Shown here piece by piece: positions 24,059-31,674 of a stretch of 64,000 nt of DNA (position 1 is the stretch's first letter; every line of letters begins with the position of its first letter). Origin of the DNA: Ruminococcus sp. (GTDB lineage: Bacteria > Bacillota > Clostridia > Oscillospirales > Ruminococcaceae). Under the pieces are notes generated by a model, which was not told the origin of the DNA, made no database searches, and saw only the letters and a program-made list of their open reading frames with translations. The stretch lies in contig JAFWTA010000025.1 of the NCBI GenBank assembly GCA_017519145.1, positions 1 through 64,000 on the forward strand. Reading direction: 5' to 3'. The position numbers and the translations under genes were made by a program.

Positions 24059-24197
24059 GTGATGTATTCGTCACTTACTGTGACAATTATATCACCCATA
24101 TGCGAGATTGTCAACAGAAAAAGTGACAAATCCATCACTTTTGGAGGAGCGTACAAATAACGCTCCCTCTTTTTGTAAGATGTGATGCATTTGTCAC
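24059..24197 (-). promoter_or_regulatory. Promoter with four iterated 16-bp palindromic operators
   Basis: The promoter TTGACA, 17 bp, TATAAT lies at 24114-24086 on the minus strand, with an extended TG. Four related palindromes are present: GTGATGTATTCGTCAC (24059-24074), GTGATATAATTGTCAC read on the minus strand (24080-24095, containing the -10), GTGATGGATTTGTCAC on the minus strand (24123-24138) and GTGATGCATTTGTCAC (24182-24197). Consensus GTGATRNAWTYGTCAC. They lie over the start site, over the -10, and twice upstream. The likely ligand is the HTH protein encoded at the end of the cassette. Confidence 0.75.
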
Positions 24198-24207
24198 ATA
24201 AAAACGC

Positions 24208-24242
24208 AAATGCAGGGACGACCGTCGGTCGTCCCTGCATTT
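24208..24242 (-). terminator. 16-bp perfect hairpin after the mutarotase gene
   Basis: Stem AAATGCAGGGACGACC/GGTCGTCCCTGCATTT with loop GTC, immediately beyond the stop of the minus-strand gene. Its minus-side tail is GCGTTTTTA. Probably the terminator for the mutarotase gene. Confidence 0.65.
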
Positions 24243-24243
24243 A

Positions 24244-25257
24244 TCAAAGCTTTGTGAAAAATCTTTCGTGAGTCTCGAATACATCTCCCGGCTTTACCTC
24301 GCGGTAGCCCGTAACGTCGGCAGGCAGGCTCAGATTGGGAGCGTCTATCATTGCGGTCATGGGCTCGGGGCAGAAGTAGTGGTTGAAGCCGCGGTCGTTC
24401 CAGATTATCCAGAAGCCGTACTCCTCCGATACCTCATAACAGAGCTTCTTGCCGCTGGCGATGTCCTCAGCGATAACGCCGTGGAACTTCTCGCCGTCAA
24501 GGTCGGCGTACTCCGCAAAATACATCTCGTTGTCAACTACCTGAAGAACAGGCTTCTTCACGCCGTTCCTGTACTCTAAGTCGTGCATGGTGGGAACCTT
24601 CAGATTCTCGGTGGGCAGGCAGCGCTCGTTGAGCTCGCACCTCTTGCCTATTGGCACTGTCAGGCGGATATCCTCCTCCTTGGCGCCGTCAACGAAGGGC
24701 GAATTAATAGTTGTATGTGATGCCAGCGACATGGGCAGCACCTTCATGCCGTCGGTGTTGATGAAGCGGATATTCTGCTCCAACCCCTGTGCGGACAGTG
24801 TGAATGTGTACTCGGCTGTGAAGCGGACGGGAAGATACTTGAAGAACTCGTCCTTCTCGTCATAGACATAGCGTGTCTTTACCCATGCGCAGTTGTCATC
24901 GGCACTGTATTCCACTACCTCGTGGGCTCTCTTGTGGAGGAAGCCGTGGATGTGGTTATTATAGGGAGCCTTCTCGTTTACGGGAAGCTGATATACCGCG
25001 TCGGAGGTCTTCAGTACGCCGTCTGCAAAGCGGTTGGGCAGGTAGAGTGTGGGGAGTCCCCATACCTCTGCGGACTGCTTTATGGTGTCGGCAGTGTTGT
25101 CCTCGCTGAAGCGGAAGAACTCCAGTCCGTTTGCGTTGTCGCGGAGACGGATAACATTGGAGCCTATCTCGTTAGCTACCCATGCCTCGTAGCCACCTGC
25201 GCTGAGCTTTACGCAGGTGGTTCCCTTCCATTCAAATAATTCTGCTGTGTTTGCCAT
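24244..25257 (-). CDS. Aldose 1-epimerase-like protein (galactose mutarotase fold)
   Basis: 337 residues fitting the galactose mutarotase-like beta-sandwich family: ...YNNHIHGFLHKR carries the conserved His, a second region is MSLASHTTINSPF, and the late Glu/Asp region is CYEVSEEYGFWIIWND...YFCPEPMTAMIDAPNL. These enzymes interconvert alpha and beta anomers of hexoses or related sugars. No signal peptide, so cytoplasmic. AAAGGAAAG upstream of the ATG. It sits near the cellobiose phosphorylase, which releases glucose and glucose-1-phosphate, so anomer conversion for uptake products is a sensible role. The exact sugar is unknown. Confidence 0.8.
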   Translation of the reverse strand: MANTAELFEWKGTTCVKLSAGGYEAWVANEIGSNVIRLRDNANGLEFFRFSEDNTADTIKQSAEVWGLPTLYLPNRFADGVLKTSDAVYQLPVNEKAPYNNHIHGFLHKRAHEVVEYSADDNCAWVKTRYVYDEKDEFFKYLPVRFTAEYTFTLSAQGLEQNIRFINTDGMKVLPMSLASHTTINSPFVDGAKEEDIRLTVPIGKRCELNERCLPTENLKVPTMHDLEYRNGVKKPVLQVVDNEMYFAEYADLDGEKFHGVIAEDIASGKKLCYEVSEEYGFWIIWNDRGFNHYFCPEPMTAMIDAPNLSLPADVTGYREVKPGDVFETHERFFTKL

Positions 25258-25299
25258 TTATATCACTTTCCTTTCGGATTTTTATGTCATCTGTAAGTT

Positions 25300-25429
25300 A
25301 AATCATAATTTACATTTGTAGGGGACGGCGTCCTCGACGTCCCGTTGGGCGTGTAATGCATTTCGTGGGACGCCGAGGGCGGCGTCCCCTACATTTCCAA
25401 TTTTTCGCGTATGCGCAAAATTATGATTT
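25300..25429 (+). repeat. Dispersed palindromic repeat, full copy (copy 2)
   Basis: 130 bp bounded by perfect 12-bp terminal inverted repeats AAATCATAATTT (25300-25311) and AAATTATGATTT (25418-25429). Inside are two GC-rich hairpins (GGGGACGGCGTCC... and GGGACGCCG/CGGCGTCCC) joined by a spacer with GTTGGGCGTGTAATGCAT. No open frame. Homologous sequence occurs at 108-180 and, inverted, at 53506-53597. Confidence 0.75.
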
Positions 25430-25430
25430 G

Positions 25431-26798
25431 TCAGTCCATTCGGTTCTCCATGTCGGTGTACTCGCGCAGGGGAGATATTGCCTTGTAGGCAGGACGGATT
25501 ATCTTGTTGGAGTTGATGAGCTCCTCTATCCTGTGCGCCGACCAGCCTGCTATTCTCGATGTTGCAAAGAGAGGCGTGAACAGCTCGTCGGGTATGCCCA
25601 GCATACGATATACGAAGCCGCTGTAAAAGTCCACGTTGGCGCATACGCCCTTGTATATCCTGCGCTCCTCAGCTATGACCTCGGGGGCAAGGCGCTCTAC
25701 CAGCGAATACAGGGCGAACTCCTCATGTCTGCCCTTCTCGGAGCTGAGAGACTCAACAAAGCTCTTGAACACCTTGGCTCTGGGGTCCGACTGTGAGTAT
25801 ACAGCGTGTCCCATGCCGTAGATAAGACCTGCGTGGTCGAAGGCTTCCTTGTGGAGGAGCTTTCTCAGGTAGTTCTTTACCTCCTCCTCGTCGGTCCAGT
25901 CATTGACGTTCTGCTTCATATCGTCGAACATCATAGCCACCTTGATGTTTGCGCCGCCGTGCTTGGGACCCTTCAGGGAGCCCAGTGCCGCAGCTATGGC
26001 GGAATAGGTATCGGTTCCCGAGGAGGAAACTACATGGACGGTAAAGGTGGAATTGTTTCCGCCGCCGTGCTCTGCATGGAGCACCAGCGCAAGGTCAAGT
26101 ATACGCGCCTCAAGCTCGGTATACCTTCCGTCGTCGCGGAGCATATACAGTATATTCTCGGCTATGGAAAGGTCGGGACGGGGACTGTGTATGAACAGGT
26201 CGCCGCCAAGCCTTGCGTACTTGTATGCGTGGTAAGCATATACTGACAGCACCGGGAACATGGTTATGAGCTCTACGCTCTGCCTGAGTACGTTGGGTAT
26301 TGATATATCATTAGCCTTGTCGTCGTAGGAATACAGCGCAAGGACGCTCTTTGCAAGAGTGTTCATCATATTGTCCGTGGGAGCCTTCATGATAACATCT
26401 CTCATGAAGTTTGAGGGAAGCTCGCGGAAGTCCGCAAGAAGCTTTCTGAACTCGGCAAGCTCATGCTCCGAGGGCATCTTTCCGAAAAGAAGGAGATAGA
26501 CGGTCTCTTCAAAGCCGAAACGCTTTTCCTTTATAAAGCCTGCGACGATATCCTCTACATCTATTCCTCGGTAGTAGAGCTTTCCGTCGCCGTGATTGGG
26601 CATTCCGTCCCCTGTTTCAAGCACTTTTATGGTACTGATATTTGTAAGTCCCGCAACTACGCCATTTCCGTTTATGTCGCGGAGCCCTCTTTTTACGTCG
26701 TACTGGGTGTACAGCTCGGGGTCTATCCTGTAGCCCTCGAGGGACATCTCTGCCAGCTTCGATATTTCGGGGGTTATTTCTGAAAACTTGTATCTCAT
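25431..26798 (-). CDS. Citrate synthase
   Basis: 455 residues, somewhat longer than the usual 380-430 because of an N-terminal extension. It condenses acetyl-CoA and oxaloacetate to citrate. Visible regions are KLYYRGIDVEDIV, ALVLHAEHGGGNNSTF (active-site His), GSLKGPKHGGAN (second His), GMGHAVYSQSDPRAKVF (third His with the DPR region) and NVDFYSGFVYRMLGIP (Asp). All three catalytic residues are present. AAAGGGAT upstream of the ATG; its own promoter at 26851-26879. It would feed 2-oxoglutarate for glutamate in an incomplete citric-acid cycle. 2-methylcitrate synthase is a less likely alternative. Confidence 0.9.
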   Translation of the reverse strand: MRYKFSEITPEISKLAEMSLEGYRIDPELYTQYDVKRGLRDINGNGVVAGLTNISTIKVLETGDGMPNHGDGKLYYRGIDVEDIVAGFIKEKRFGFEETVYLLLFGKMPSEHELAEFRKLLADFRELPSNFMRDVIMKAPTDNMMNTLAKSVLALYSYDDKANDISIPNVLRQSVELITMFPVLSVYAYHAYKYARLGGDLFIHSPRPDLSIAENILYMLRDDGRYTELEARILDLALVLHAEHGGGNNSTFTVHVVSSSGTDTYSAIAAALGSLKGPKHGGANIKVAMMFDDMKQNVNDWTDEEEVKNYLRKLLHKEAFDHAGLIYGMGHAVYSQSDPRAKVFKSFVESLSSEKGRHEEFALYSLVERLAPEVIAEERRIYKGVCANVDFYSGFVYRMLGIPDELFTPLFATSRIAGWSAHRIEELINSNKIIRPAYKAISPLREYTDMENRMD

Positions 26799-26850
26799 GT
26801 ATCGTCATCCCTTTCTTTTACAGTTTGTAGTAATAAATATGCATATTACA

Positions 26851-26879
26851 ATTATATTTGATTTTATTAATTTTGTCAA
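26851..26879 (-). promoter_or_regulatory. Promoter of citrate synthase
   Basis: Minus strand: TTGACA, a 17-bp spacer and TATAAT. Confidence 0.85.
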
Positions 26880-26949
26880 GGCTTCACAAATTGTTAGGTC
26901 AATTACTTTTTTGCCGGAGGGGCAGTCTGCTGATTTTTTCGCTTTTCTC

Positions 26950-26978
26950 TTGAAAAATATTATACGATATGGTAATAT
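26950..26978 (+). promoter_or_regulatory. Promoter of the zinc-ribbon/TPM operon
   Basis: TTGAAA, a 17-bp spacer and TAATAT, about 100 bp before the TTG start at 27082. Confidence 0.55.
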
Positions 26979-27081
26979 ATATTTATCGGATATCATCCGA
27001 CACATGATATAGAAATTATTCGCCGCGCTCCGCTTGTTTTTTCAGGGGTAAAGCTCAGCGCCGCGCAAAGGAGTTGGTTTT

Positions 27082-28137
27082 TTGGAATCAGTCGAGTATA
27101 AATGCCCGAACTGTAACGCAGACCTGAAATTCAATCCCATCACTCAGAAGCTGGAATGTGAATACTGCCTCAGTTCGTTTACCGTAGATGAAATAAAGAA
27201 ATTATGCGCAACTACCGAAAACAGCATCCCTCAGGAGGCTGTTCAGGTGCAGGAGGACTTCGCCAACCATACCCATCTGTATCGCTGCAAGAGCTGCGGC
27301 GCAGAGATAATTGCTGACGACCAGCTGACTGCCACCTTCTGTTATTATTGCCACAATCCTGTTATTTTAGCAGGCAAAATGGGCGGCGAATTCAAGCCCG
27401 ACAAGGTCATCGGCTTCAAGCTCACAAGAGACCTCGCCATAAACTGCTTTCAGGGCTGGGTGAAAAAGCGCTGGTTCGTTCCCAAGGACTTCAAATCCCA
27501 GCAGCAGCTGGAAAAGCTGACGGGTCTGTACGTCCCCTTCTGGCTGGCTGACTGCCATGTGAACGTAGACGTCCGCGCCATAGGCAAAAAGCTCCGCCAC
27601 TGGGTATCGGGCAGCTACAGCTACACCGAGACCAAGGAGTTCCGTGTTGTCCGCGCAGGTACGATGGTGACAAGAGGCATTCCCGCAGACGGCGAGACAA
27701 AAATAGAGGACCTGCTCATGGAGGCTATCGAGCCCTATGATTACAGAGAGCTCAAGGACTTCTCAATGTCCTACCTCAGCGGCTTTTATGCCGATAAATA
27801 CGATGTGGACAAGGCGGCAGTATTCCCCCGTATCCGTGTCCGCTCCAATCAGGCGTGCAGCTCGCTGGTAAGATCCACCATAAGCGGATACAGCTCCCTT
27901 ATCCCCTCAAACGAACAGTATAACATCACCAATACGGACTGGAGCTATACCCTGCTGCCCGTGTGGTTCATGTCATATAAGTATAAAAACAAGATCTACG
28001 AATTCGCCGTAAACGGTCAGACAGGCAAGCTGGCAGGCACTCCGCCCCTCTCCAAGGGCAGGCTGGGACTGCTTTGCGCTGCCATTGGTGCTGTTATTTC
28101 CGCAGCCATTATCGTTGTGGGAGGTGGCATATTCTGA
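27082..28137 (+). CDS. TFIIB-type zinc-ribbon membrane protein
   Basis: 351 residues. The first ribbon, YKCPNCNADLKFNPITQKLECEYCLSSF (about 8-35), and the second, YRCKSCGAEIIADDQLTATFCYYCHNPV (about 70-97), each hold four Cys. A long beta-rich middle domain follows (KLTGLYVPFWLADCHVNVDVRAIGKKLRHW...), and a single C-terminal helix (LGLLCAAIGAVISAAIIVVGGGIF) anchors it. The start codon is TTG, eight bases after AAAGGAG. Its stop overlaps the next start (TGATG region), so it forms an operon with the TPM protein. This pair recurs in Firmicutes; function unknown, possibly surface-protein or metal-linked quality control. Confidence 0.75.
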   Translation: MESVEYKCPNCNADLKFNPITQKLECEYCLSSFTVDEIKKLCATTENSIPQEAVQVQEDFANHTHLYRCKSCGAEIIADDQLTATFCYYCHNPVILAGKMGGEFKPDKVIGFKLTRDLAINCFQGWVKKRWFVPKDFKSQQQLEKLTGLYVPFWLADCHVNVDVRAIGKKLRHWVSGSYSYTETKEFRVVRAGTMVTRGIPADGETKIEDLLMEAIEPYDYRELKDFSMSYLSGFYADKYDVDKAAVFPRIRVRSNQACSSLVRSTISGYSSLIPSNEQYNITNTDWSYTLLPVWFMSYKYKNKIYEFAVNGQTGKLAGTPPLSKGRLGLLCAAIGAVISAAIIVVGGGIF

Positions 28138-29093
28138 TGAAAAAGAAAGGCAGTGCTCTCAGCACCATCATCATTATCATCGGTACTGTCATCGGACTGT
28201 GCCTGATAGACTACTTCTGTGCCTTCTGCACCAACTCAAAGAACCTGTATGAGGGCTACTCTGACTCATCGCCATCGGGAATCACCGACGAAAACGGCAT
28301 CTTCAGAGATGACCCTGCCGAGCTGGAAAGGCTGAGCAAGATCGTCAGGGAGACCTCGGCAAAGCTGGAGCTCAATATCCTCATTTATCTTCCCGACTCG
28401 ACCAAGAAAGGCTTTTCCGATGACGACGTAAGAGACTTTACGGCAAATAAATACAATGCACATTTCGGTGAATTTACCGACGGTCTGCTGTACTATATCG
28501 ACATCTCGGGAAAATCCCCCGCCTGCGATGATATCGCAAAGAGCGGCAGGGCTTCCCTTGTGTATACGGAAGAGGTCTGCCAGAATATCTTCTATGCTCT
28601 GGACGAGTATCTGCCGCCCTCATACGGCCCCGTTTATCCCGAGCATATCACCAATGCAGTAGAGCACTTCTGCTCCCTTCTGGAGACGAATTACAGCGAA
28701 TCCCGTGCATCTGAGCCCTATTACGACGCAACAGCAGATGTACCCACCTATACCTACTACAGAAACGGCAAGACCTATATCACCAAGAGCAAGCCGCCAG
28801 CAAAGAAGCTTTTTATATGTATAGTCGGCGAATTGACAGGCGGTCTGACGGCTCTCATCATCTTCCTCTGCACAAAGGGAAGGTATAAGTTCAAAAGCAA
28901 GACCAATCCCGGCATTTACCTCAACAATCAGGATGTTCACTTCATCGAGAAGTCCGATGTGCTCATCCGCTCATATGTGACCAAGCACAAGATCGAGTCA
29001 TCCTCGGGCGGCGGCGGCGGAGGTTCCCGCGGCGGCGGAGGCGGAGGTCACTCCCACGGCGGAAGCATCAGCCACAGCAGTCACCACAGATAA
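28137..29093 (+). CDS. TPM-domain membrane protein with Gly/His-rich tail
   Basis: 318 residues: an N-terminal helix (STIIIIIGTVIGLCLIDYFCAF), an exposed TPM/DUF477-like domain (about 60-200, with LNILIYLPDSTKKGFSDDDVRDFTANKYNAHFGEFTDGLLYYIDIS), a second helix (KLFICIVGELTGGLTALIIFL) and a cytoplasmic tail ending in a Gly6/Gly6/HSHGG...HSSHHR segment. TPM proteins (YgcG family) occur in bacteria as presumed membrane-associated accessory factors. The Gly-rich end is usual for the family, the His cluster less so. The start is ATG at 28137, overlapping the upstream stop; the open frame from 28074 is not used. Confidence 0.7.
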   Translation: MKKKGSALSTIIIIIGTVIGLCLIDYFCAFCTNSKNLYEGYSDSSPSGITDENGIFRDDPAELERLSKIVRETSAKLELNILIYLPDSTKKGFSDDDVRDFTANKYNAHFGEFTDGLLYYIDISGKSPACDDIAKSGRASLVYTEEVCQNIFYALDEYLPPSYGPVYPEHITNAVEHFCSLLETNYSESRASEPYYDATADVPTYTYYRNGKTYITKSKPPAKKLFICIVGELTGGLTALIIFLCTKGRYKFKSKTNPGIYLNNQDVHFIEKSDVLIRSYVTKHKIESSSGGGGGGSRGGGGGGHSHGGSISHSSHHR

Positions 29094-29102
29094 AAGCTTT
29101 AA

Positions 29103-29138
29103 GGAGCAGTCAGGGTCAACCCTCTCTGCTCCTTTTCT
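29103..29138 (+). terminator. Terminator of the zinc-ribbon/TPM operon
   Basis: Outer stem GGAGCAG/CTGCTCC and inner AGGG/CCCT, then TTTTCT. Confidence 0.75.
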
Positions 29139-29221
29139 ATTGCGCGGTATAGGCAGGGATTATACGTTATCTGTCCTATTTTGCGCCGTTTTGCGTTTGC
29201 AATATTTGTTGAAAAAAGCTC

Positions 29222-29250
29222 TTGAATTTATCCTGTGTCAATGCTATAAT
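29222..29250 (+). promoter_or_regulatory. Promoter of the ECF S-component gene
   Basis: TTGAAT, a 17-bp spacer ending TGC, and TATAAT. The leader is only about 45 nt, too short for a known vitamin riboswitch. Confidence 0.8.
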
Positions 29251-29302
29251 AATGAAAATCCAAAAAACATATGGGTCTTGTATACATTAAGGAGGTATGA
29301 CT

Positions 29303-29830
29303 ATGACTCGCGCAAATTCTTCCGATAAGCTGAAAAGGATCGTCATGACGGGACTTTTTTCCGCACTGATATTCGTCTTTACCGCCTATATCCATGTACC
29401 TACGGGCTCCGGCTACACCCACGCAGGCGACGGGCTCATCTATCTCTCGGCAAGTATACTCCCCATGCCCTATGCTATTGCCTCCGGCATCATCGGCGGA
29501 GCTCTCGCGGACGGGCTCTCGGGCTATCCCATATGGATACCTGCTACCGTTATCATCAAGGCTCTGACAGCCATGTTCTTTTCAAACAAGAGCGATAAGA
29601 TAGTCACAAAGCGAAATCTGCTTGCCATTATCCCCTCGTTCATCATCTGCGTTGTGGGATACAGCCTCTATGAGGGCTTCGTTATCACGAAAGGGCTCTC
29701 TGCCGCAGGTCTGATCGCTGCCTTTACACAGACTCCGTCCTATCTTGTGCAGATAGCTGCCAGCACCGTGCTGTATTTCGCAGCAGGCTCCGCTCTGGAC
29801 AAGACAGGCTTCAAGAGCCGTTTCAAGTGA
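29303..29830 (+). CDS. ECF transporter substrate-specific (S) component, TIGR04002-like
   Basis: 175 residues with about six membrane helices. The start (KLKRIVMTGLFSALIFVFTAYIHVPTGSGYTHAGDGLIYLSASILPMPYAIASGIIGGALADGLSGYPIWIPATVIIKAL) has the layout of ECF-type vitamin S components and resembles the TIGR04002 group. It would bind a micronutrient and use a shared EcfAAT energising module encoded elsewhere. Two in-frame ATGs exist; the one at 29303 is seven bases from AAGGAGG and is chosen over 29297. Monocistronic. Substrate unknown; no riboswitch in the short leader to suggest one. Confidence 0.78.
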   Translation: MTRANSSDKLKRIVMTGLFSALIFVFTAYIHVPTGSGYTHAGDGLIYLSASILPMPYAIASGIIGGALADGLSGYPIWIPATVIIKALTAMFFSNKSDKIVTKRNLLAIIPSFIICVVGYSLYEGFVITKGLSAAGLIAAFTQTPSYLVQIAASTVLYFAAGSALDKTGFKSRFK

Positions 29831-29850
29831 TGAGCATATAGTACTCAGTC

Positions 29851-29875
29851 GGGGCGCCGCAGGCGTCCCTTTTTC
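29851..29875 (+). terminator. Terminator of the ECF S-component gene
   Basis: The stem GGGGCGCC/GGCGTCCC with loop GCA is followed by TTTTT. Confidence 0.8.
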
Positions 29876-29936
29876 GTTTTATCCTCCTGAGATGCCTTTG
29901 TATTACGGGCGCAGACTGTCGGACTATTGACTGAAA

Positions 29937-29965
29937 TTGCCGATTGTGTTATAATGTTAAAGTTG
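29937..29965 (+). promoter_or_regulatory. Promoter of azlCD
   Basis: TTGACT, a 17-bp spacer and TATAAT. A TGTCGGAC direct repeat occurs just before the -35 (near 29927) and again after the -10 (near 29972), and may be a regulator site. Confidence 0.75.
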
Positions 29966-30005
29966 TCGGACAAATAAAACAGTCCCTCATATCGGAGGTA
30001 TAAAC

Positions 30006-30710
30006 TTGAAAAACAACTTTTTGCGCGGTATGTCACACGGTATACCTATCTGCCTCGGATACCTCTCAGTGTCCTTCGGCTTCGGCATCCTCGCCGTCAG
30101 CAAGGCAGGTCTTTCGGTATTTCAGGCGTCCATAATCTCCGCGTCCAACCTAACGTCCGCAGGTCAGAAGGCAGGCATCGACGTTATCGCAGCAGGCGGC
30201 ACTATCATCGAGATGATACTGCTCCAGCTCACTATAAATATAAGATATTCGCTCATGGCGCTGTCCCTTTCTCAGAAGCTGGACAAGCGCTTTACAACTC
30301 CCCACAGGCTCATGGCTTCATACGGCATAACCGATGAGATATTTGCGGTGTGCTCAGCACAGAAGACTCCGCTGACCCCTGCTTATATGTACGGCATGAT
30401 ACTAATTGCCGCCGTGGGGTGGGTCACGGGCACGGCTCTGGGTGCGGCAGCAGGCGAGCTGCTCCCCTTATCCGTCAGCAAGGCTATGGAGATAGTCCTC
30501 TACGGTATGTTCATCGCTATCATCATACCCCCTGCAAAAAAGCAGCACAGCGTCCTCTTTGTTATAGCCATGGCAGCTGCCCTCAGCGTGGTGTTCAGGT
30601 ACTGCCTGCCCATGGTCAGCGACGGATTCGCTATAATCATCTCCGCTGTTGCAGCTTCAGCTGCGGCTGCCTTCATATTCCCCGTTAAGGACGAGGAGGC
30701 TGAAGAATGA
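30006..30710 (+). CDS. azlC: Branched-chain amino acid exporter, large subunit AzlC
   Basis: 234 residues, several membrane helices, clear AzlC family features (GMSHGIPICLGYLSVSFGFGILAV at the start, SNLTSAGQKAGIDVIAAGGTIIEMILLQLTINIRYSLMALSLSQKLD and TPHRLMASYGITDEIFAV in the middle). With AzlD it exports branched-chain amino acids or analogues. The start codon is TTG at 30006, seven bases from GGAGG. The stop overlaps azlD (ATGA). In an anaerobe that makes branched-chain 2-oxoacids (see 31141-33742) this may help balance valine, leucine and isoleucine pools. Confidence 0.88.
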   Translation: MKNNFLRGMSHGIPICLGYLSVSFGFGILAVSKAGLSVFQASIISASNLTSAGQKAGIDVIAAGGTIIEMILLQLTINIRYSLMALSLSQKLDKRFTTPHRLMASYGITDEIFAVCSAQKTPLTPAYMYGMILIAAVGWVTGTALGAAAGELLPLSVSKAMEIVLYGMFIAIIIPPAKKQHSVLFVIAMAAALSVVFRYCLPMVSDGFAIIISAVAASAAAAFIFPVKDEEAEE

Positions 30711-31006
30711 GTATAGCTGTCTACATCATCGTTATGGCAGGAGTAACCTACCTCATACGAATGATACCATTCACCTTCTTCCGCAAGAAGATAAAGTCGC
30801 GGTTCTTCCGCAGCTTTCTGTACTATATCCCCTATGCGGTGCTCAGCGCCATGACCATTCCCGCCATCTTCTACACCACCCACAATATCTGGACCGCTGT
30901 TGCGGGAACTGCTGTTGCGGTGGCTCTGGCATTCTTGGAGATGCCCCTTATCGTGGTGGCTCTGGCAGCCTCGGGGGCGGCTTTCCTCGTGGGACTGTTT
31001 ATGTAA
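30707..31006 (+). CDS. azlD: Branched-chain amino acid exporter, small subunit AzlD
   Basis: 99 residues with four membrane helices: YIIVMAGVTYLIRMIPFTFFRKKIKSRFFRSFLYYIPYAVLSAMTIPAIFY... is the AzlD signature region. It overlaps azlC by 4 bp (ATGA), so the two subunits are translationally coupled. Confidence 0.88.
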   Translation: MSIAVYIIVMAGVTYLIRMIPFTFFRKKIKSRFFRSFLYYIPYAVLSAMTIPAIFYTTHNIWTAVAGTAVAVALAFLEMPLIVVALAASGAAFLVGLFM

Positions 31007-31103
31007 GTTGAGAGTTGAAAGTTAAAAGTTGAAAGTCGGAGCGTCTCATACGGCGCTCCGCTTATTTCACGTTTATAGCGGGCGGCGGAACGCCGCCCCC
31101 TGC

Positions 31104-31140
31104 AAAAAAAGGCTATCGGTAAAAACCGATAGCCTTTTTA
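31104..31140. terminator. Bidirectional terminator
   Basis: The stem GGCTATCGGT/ACCGATAGCC with an A-rich loop, flanked by A7 and T5, lies between azlCD and the oxidoreductase operon and ends both. Confidence 0.9.
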
Positions 31141-31674
31141 TTATGCGTTCATGCCAAGCTCGATAGCCTTGAAGTTATTGGGAATGAGTGCTGCCTTCTT
31201 GGGCGGTACTACCTTCTCGATAGCCTTCTGCATTGTCTCAAGCGAGCAGATATTTGTCTCCTTCAGAAGCTTTCCGAGGAGAATGATGTTTGATCCGCCC
31301 TTGAGCTGGTTATCGTCAGCCATCTGCTGTGAGGGGATACCGTACAGCTCGATGTCTGTTCTGTCTGTCTCGGGCTCGATCATTGTGCTGTCGAAGAATA
31401 CCTTTCCTCCGGGACGTACACAGCTTACAAACTTGTCGAATGAAGGCTGGTTCATTGCGATGAGGAGGTGAGGTGTGAGAACGAGGGGCGAACCGATAGG
31501 ATCATCGGAGATGGTAACTGAACAGTTACAGGTACCGCCTCTCATCTCGGGACCGTATGAGGGGAGCCATGAAAGCTCCTTATTGTCCATAAGTCCGCAG
31601 TATGCAAGTATCTTTCCTGCGAAAAGGATACCCTGTCCGCCGAAGCCTGCAAGAAGGATCTCTGTGGTTGCCAT
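31141..31674 (-). CDS. 2-oxoacid:ferredoxin oxidoreductase, gamma subunit
   Basis: 177 residues matching the POR/KOR/VOR gamma domain: TEILLAGFGGQGILFAGKILAYCGLMDNKELSWLPSYGPEMRGGTCNCSVTISDDPIGSP. The subunit completes the enzyme that oxidatively decarboxylates a 2-oxoacid to an acyl-CoA with reduction of ferredoxin. Its start overlaps the beta-subunit stop (TAATG), and the beta-gene codons for Gly-Gly-Asn-Glu supply GGAGGT as ribosome binding site. Last gene of a delta-alpha-beta-gamma operon. Confidence 0.88.
   Translation of the reverse strand: MATTEILLAGFGGQGILFAGKILAYCGLMDNKELSWLPSYGPEMRGGTCNCSVTISDDPIGSPLVLTPHLLIAMNQPSFDKFVSCVRPGGKVFFDSTMIEPETDRTDIELYGIPSQQMADDNQLKGGSNIILLGKLLKETNICSLETMQKAIEKVVPPKKAALIPNNFKAIELGMNA

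Noticed and set aside
24059-24197. Palindromes read as a short CRISPR array
   Set aside because: Units are 16-bp symmetric sites over a promoter with unequal spacing; no long repeats, no spacers of constant size and no cas genes anywhere in the window.
29251-29302. Possible vitamin riboswitch before the ECF S component
   Set aside because: The leader is only about 45 nt, with no structured element; too short for known vitamin riboswitches.
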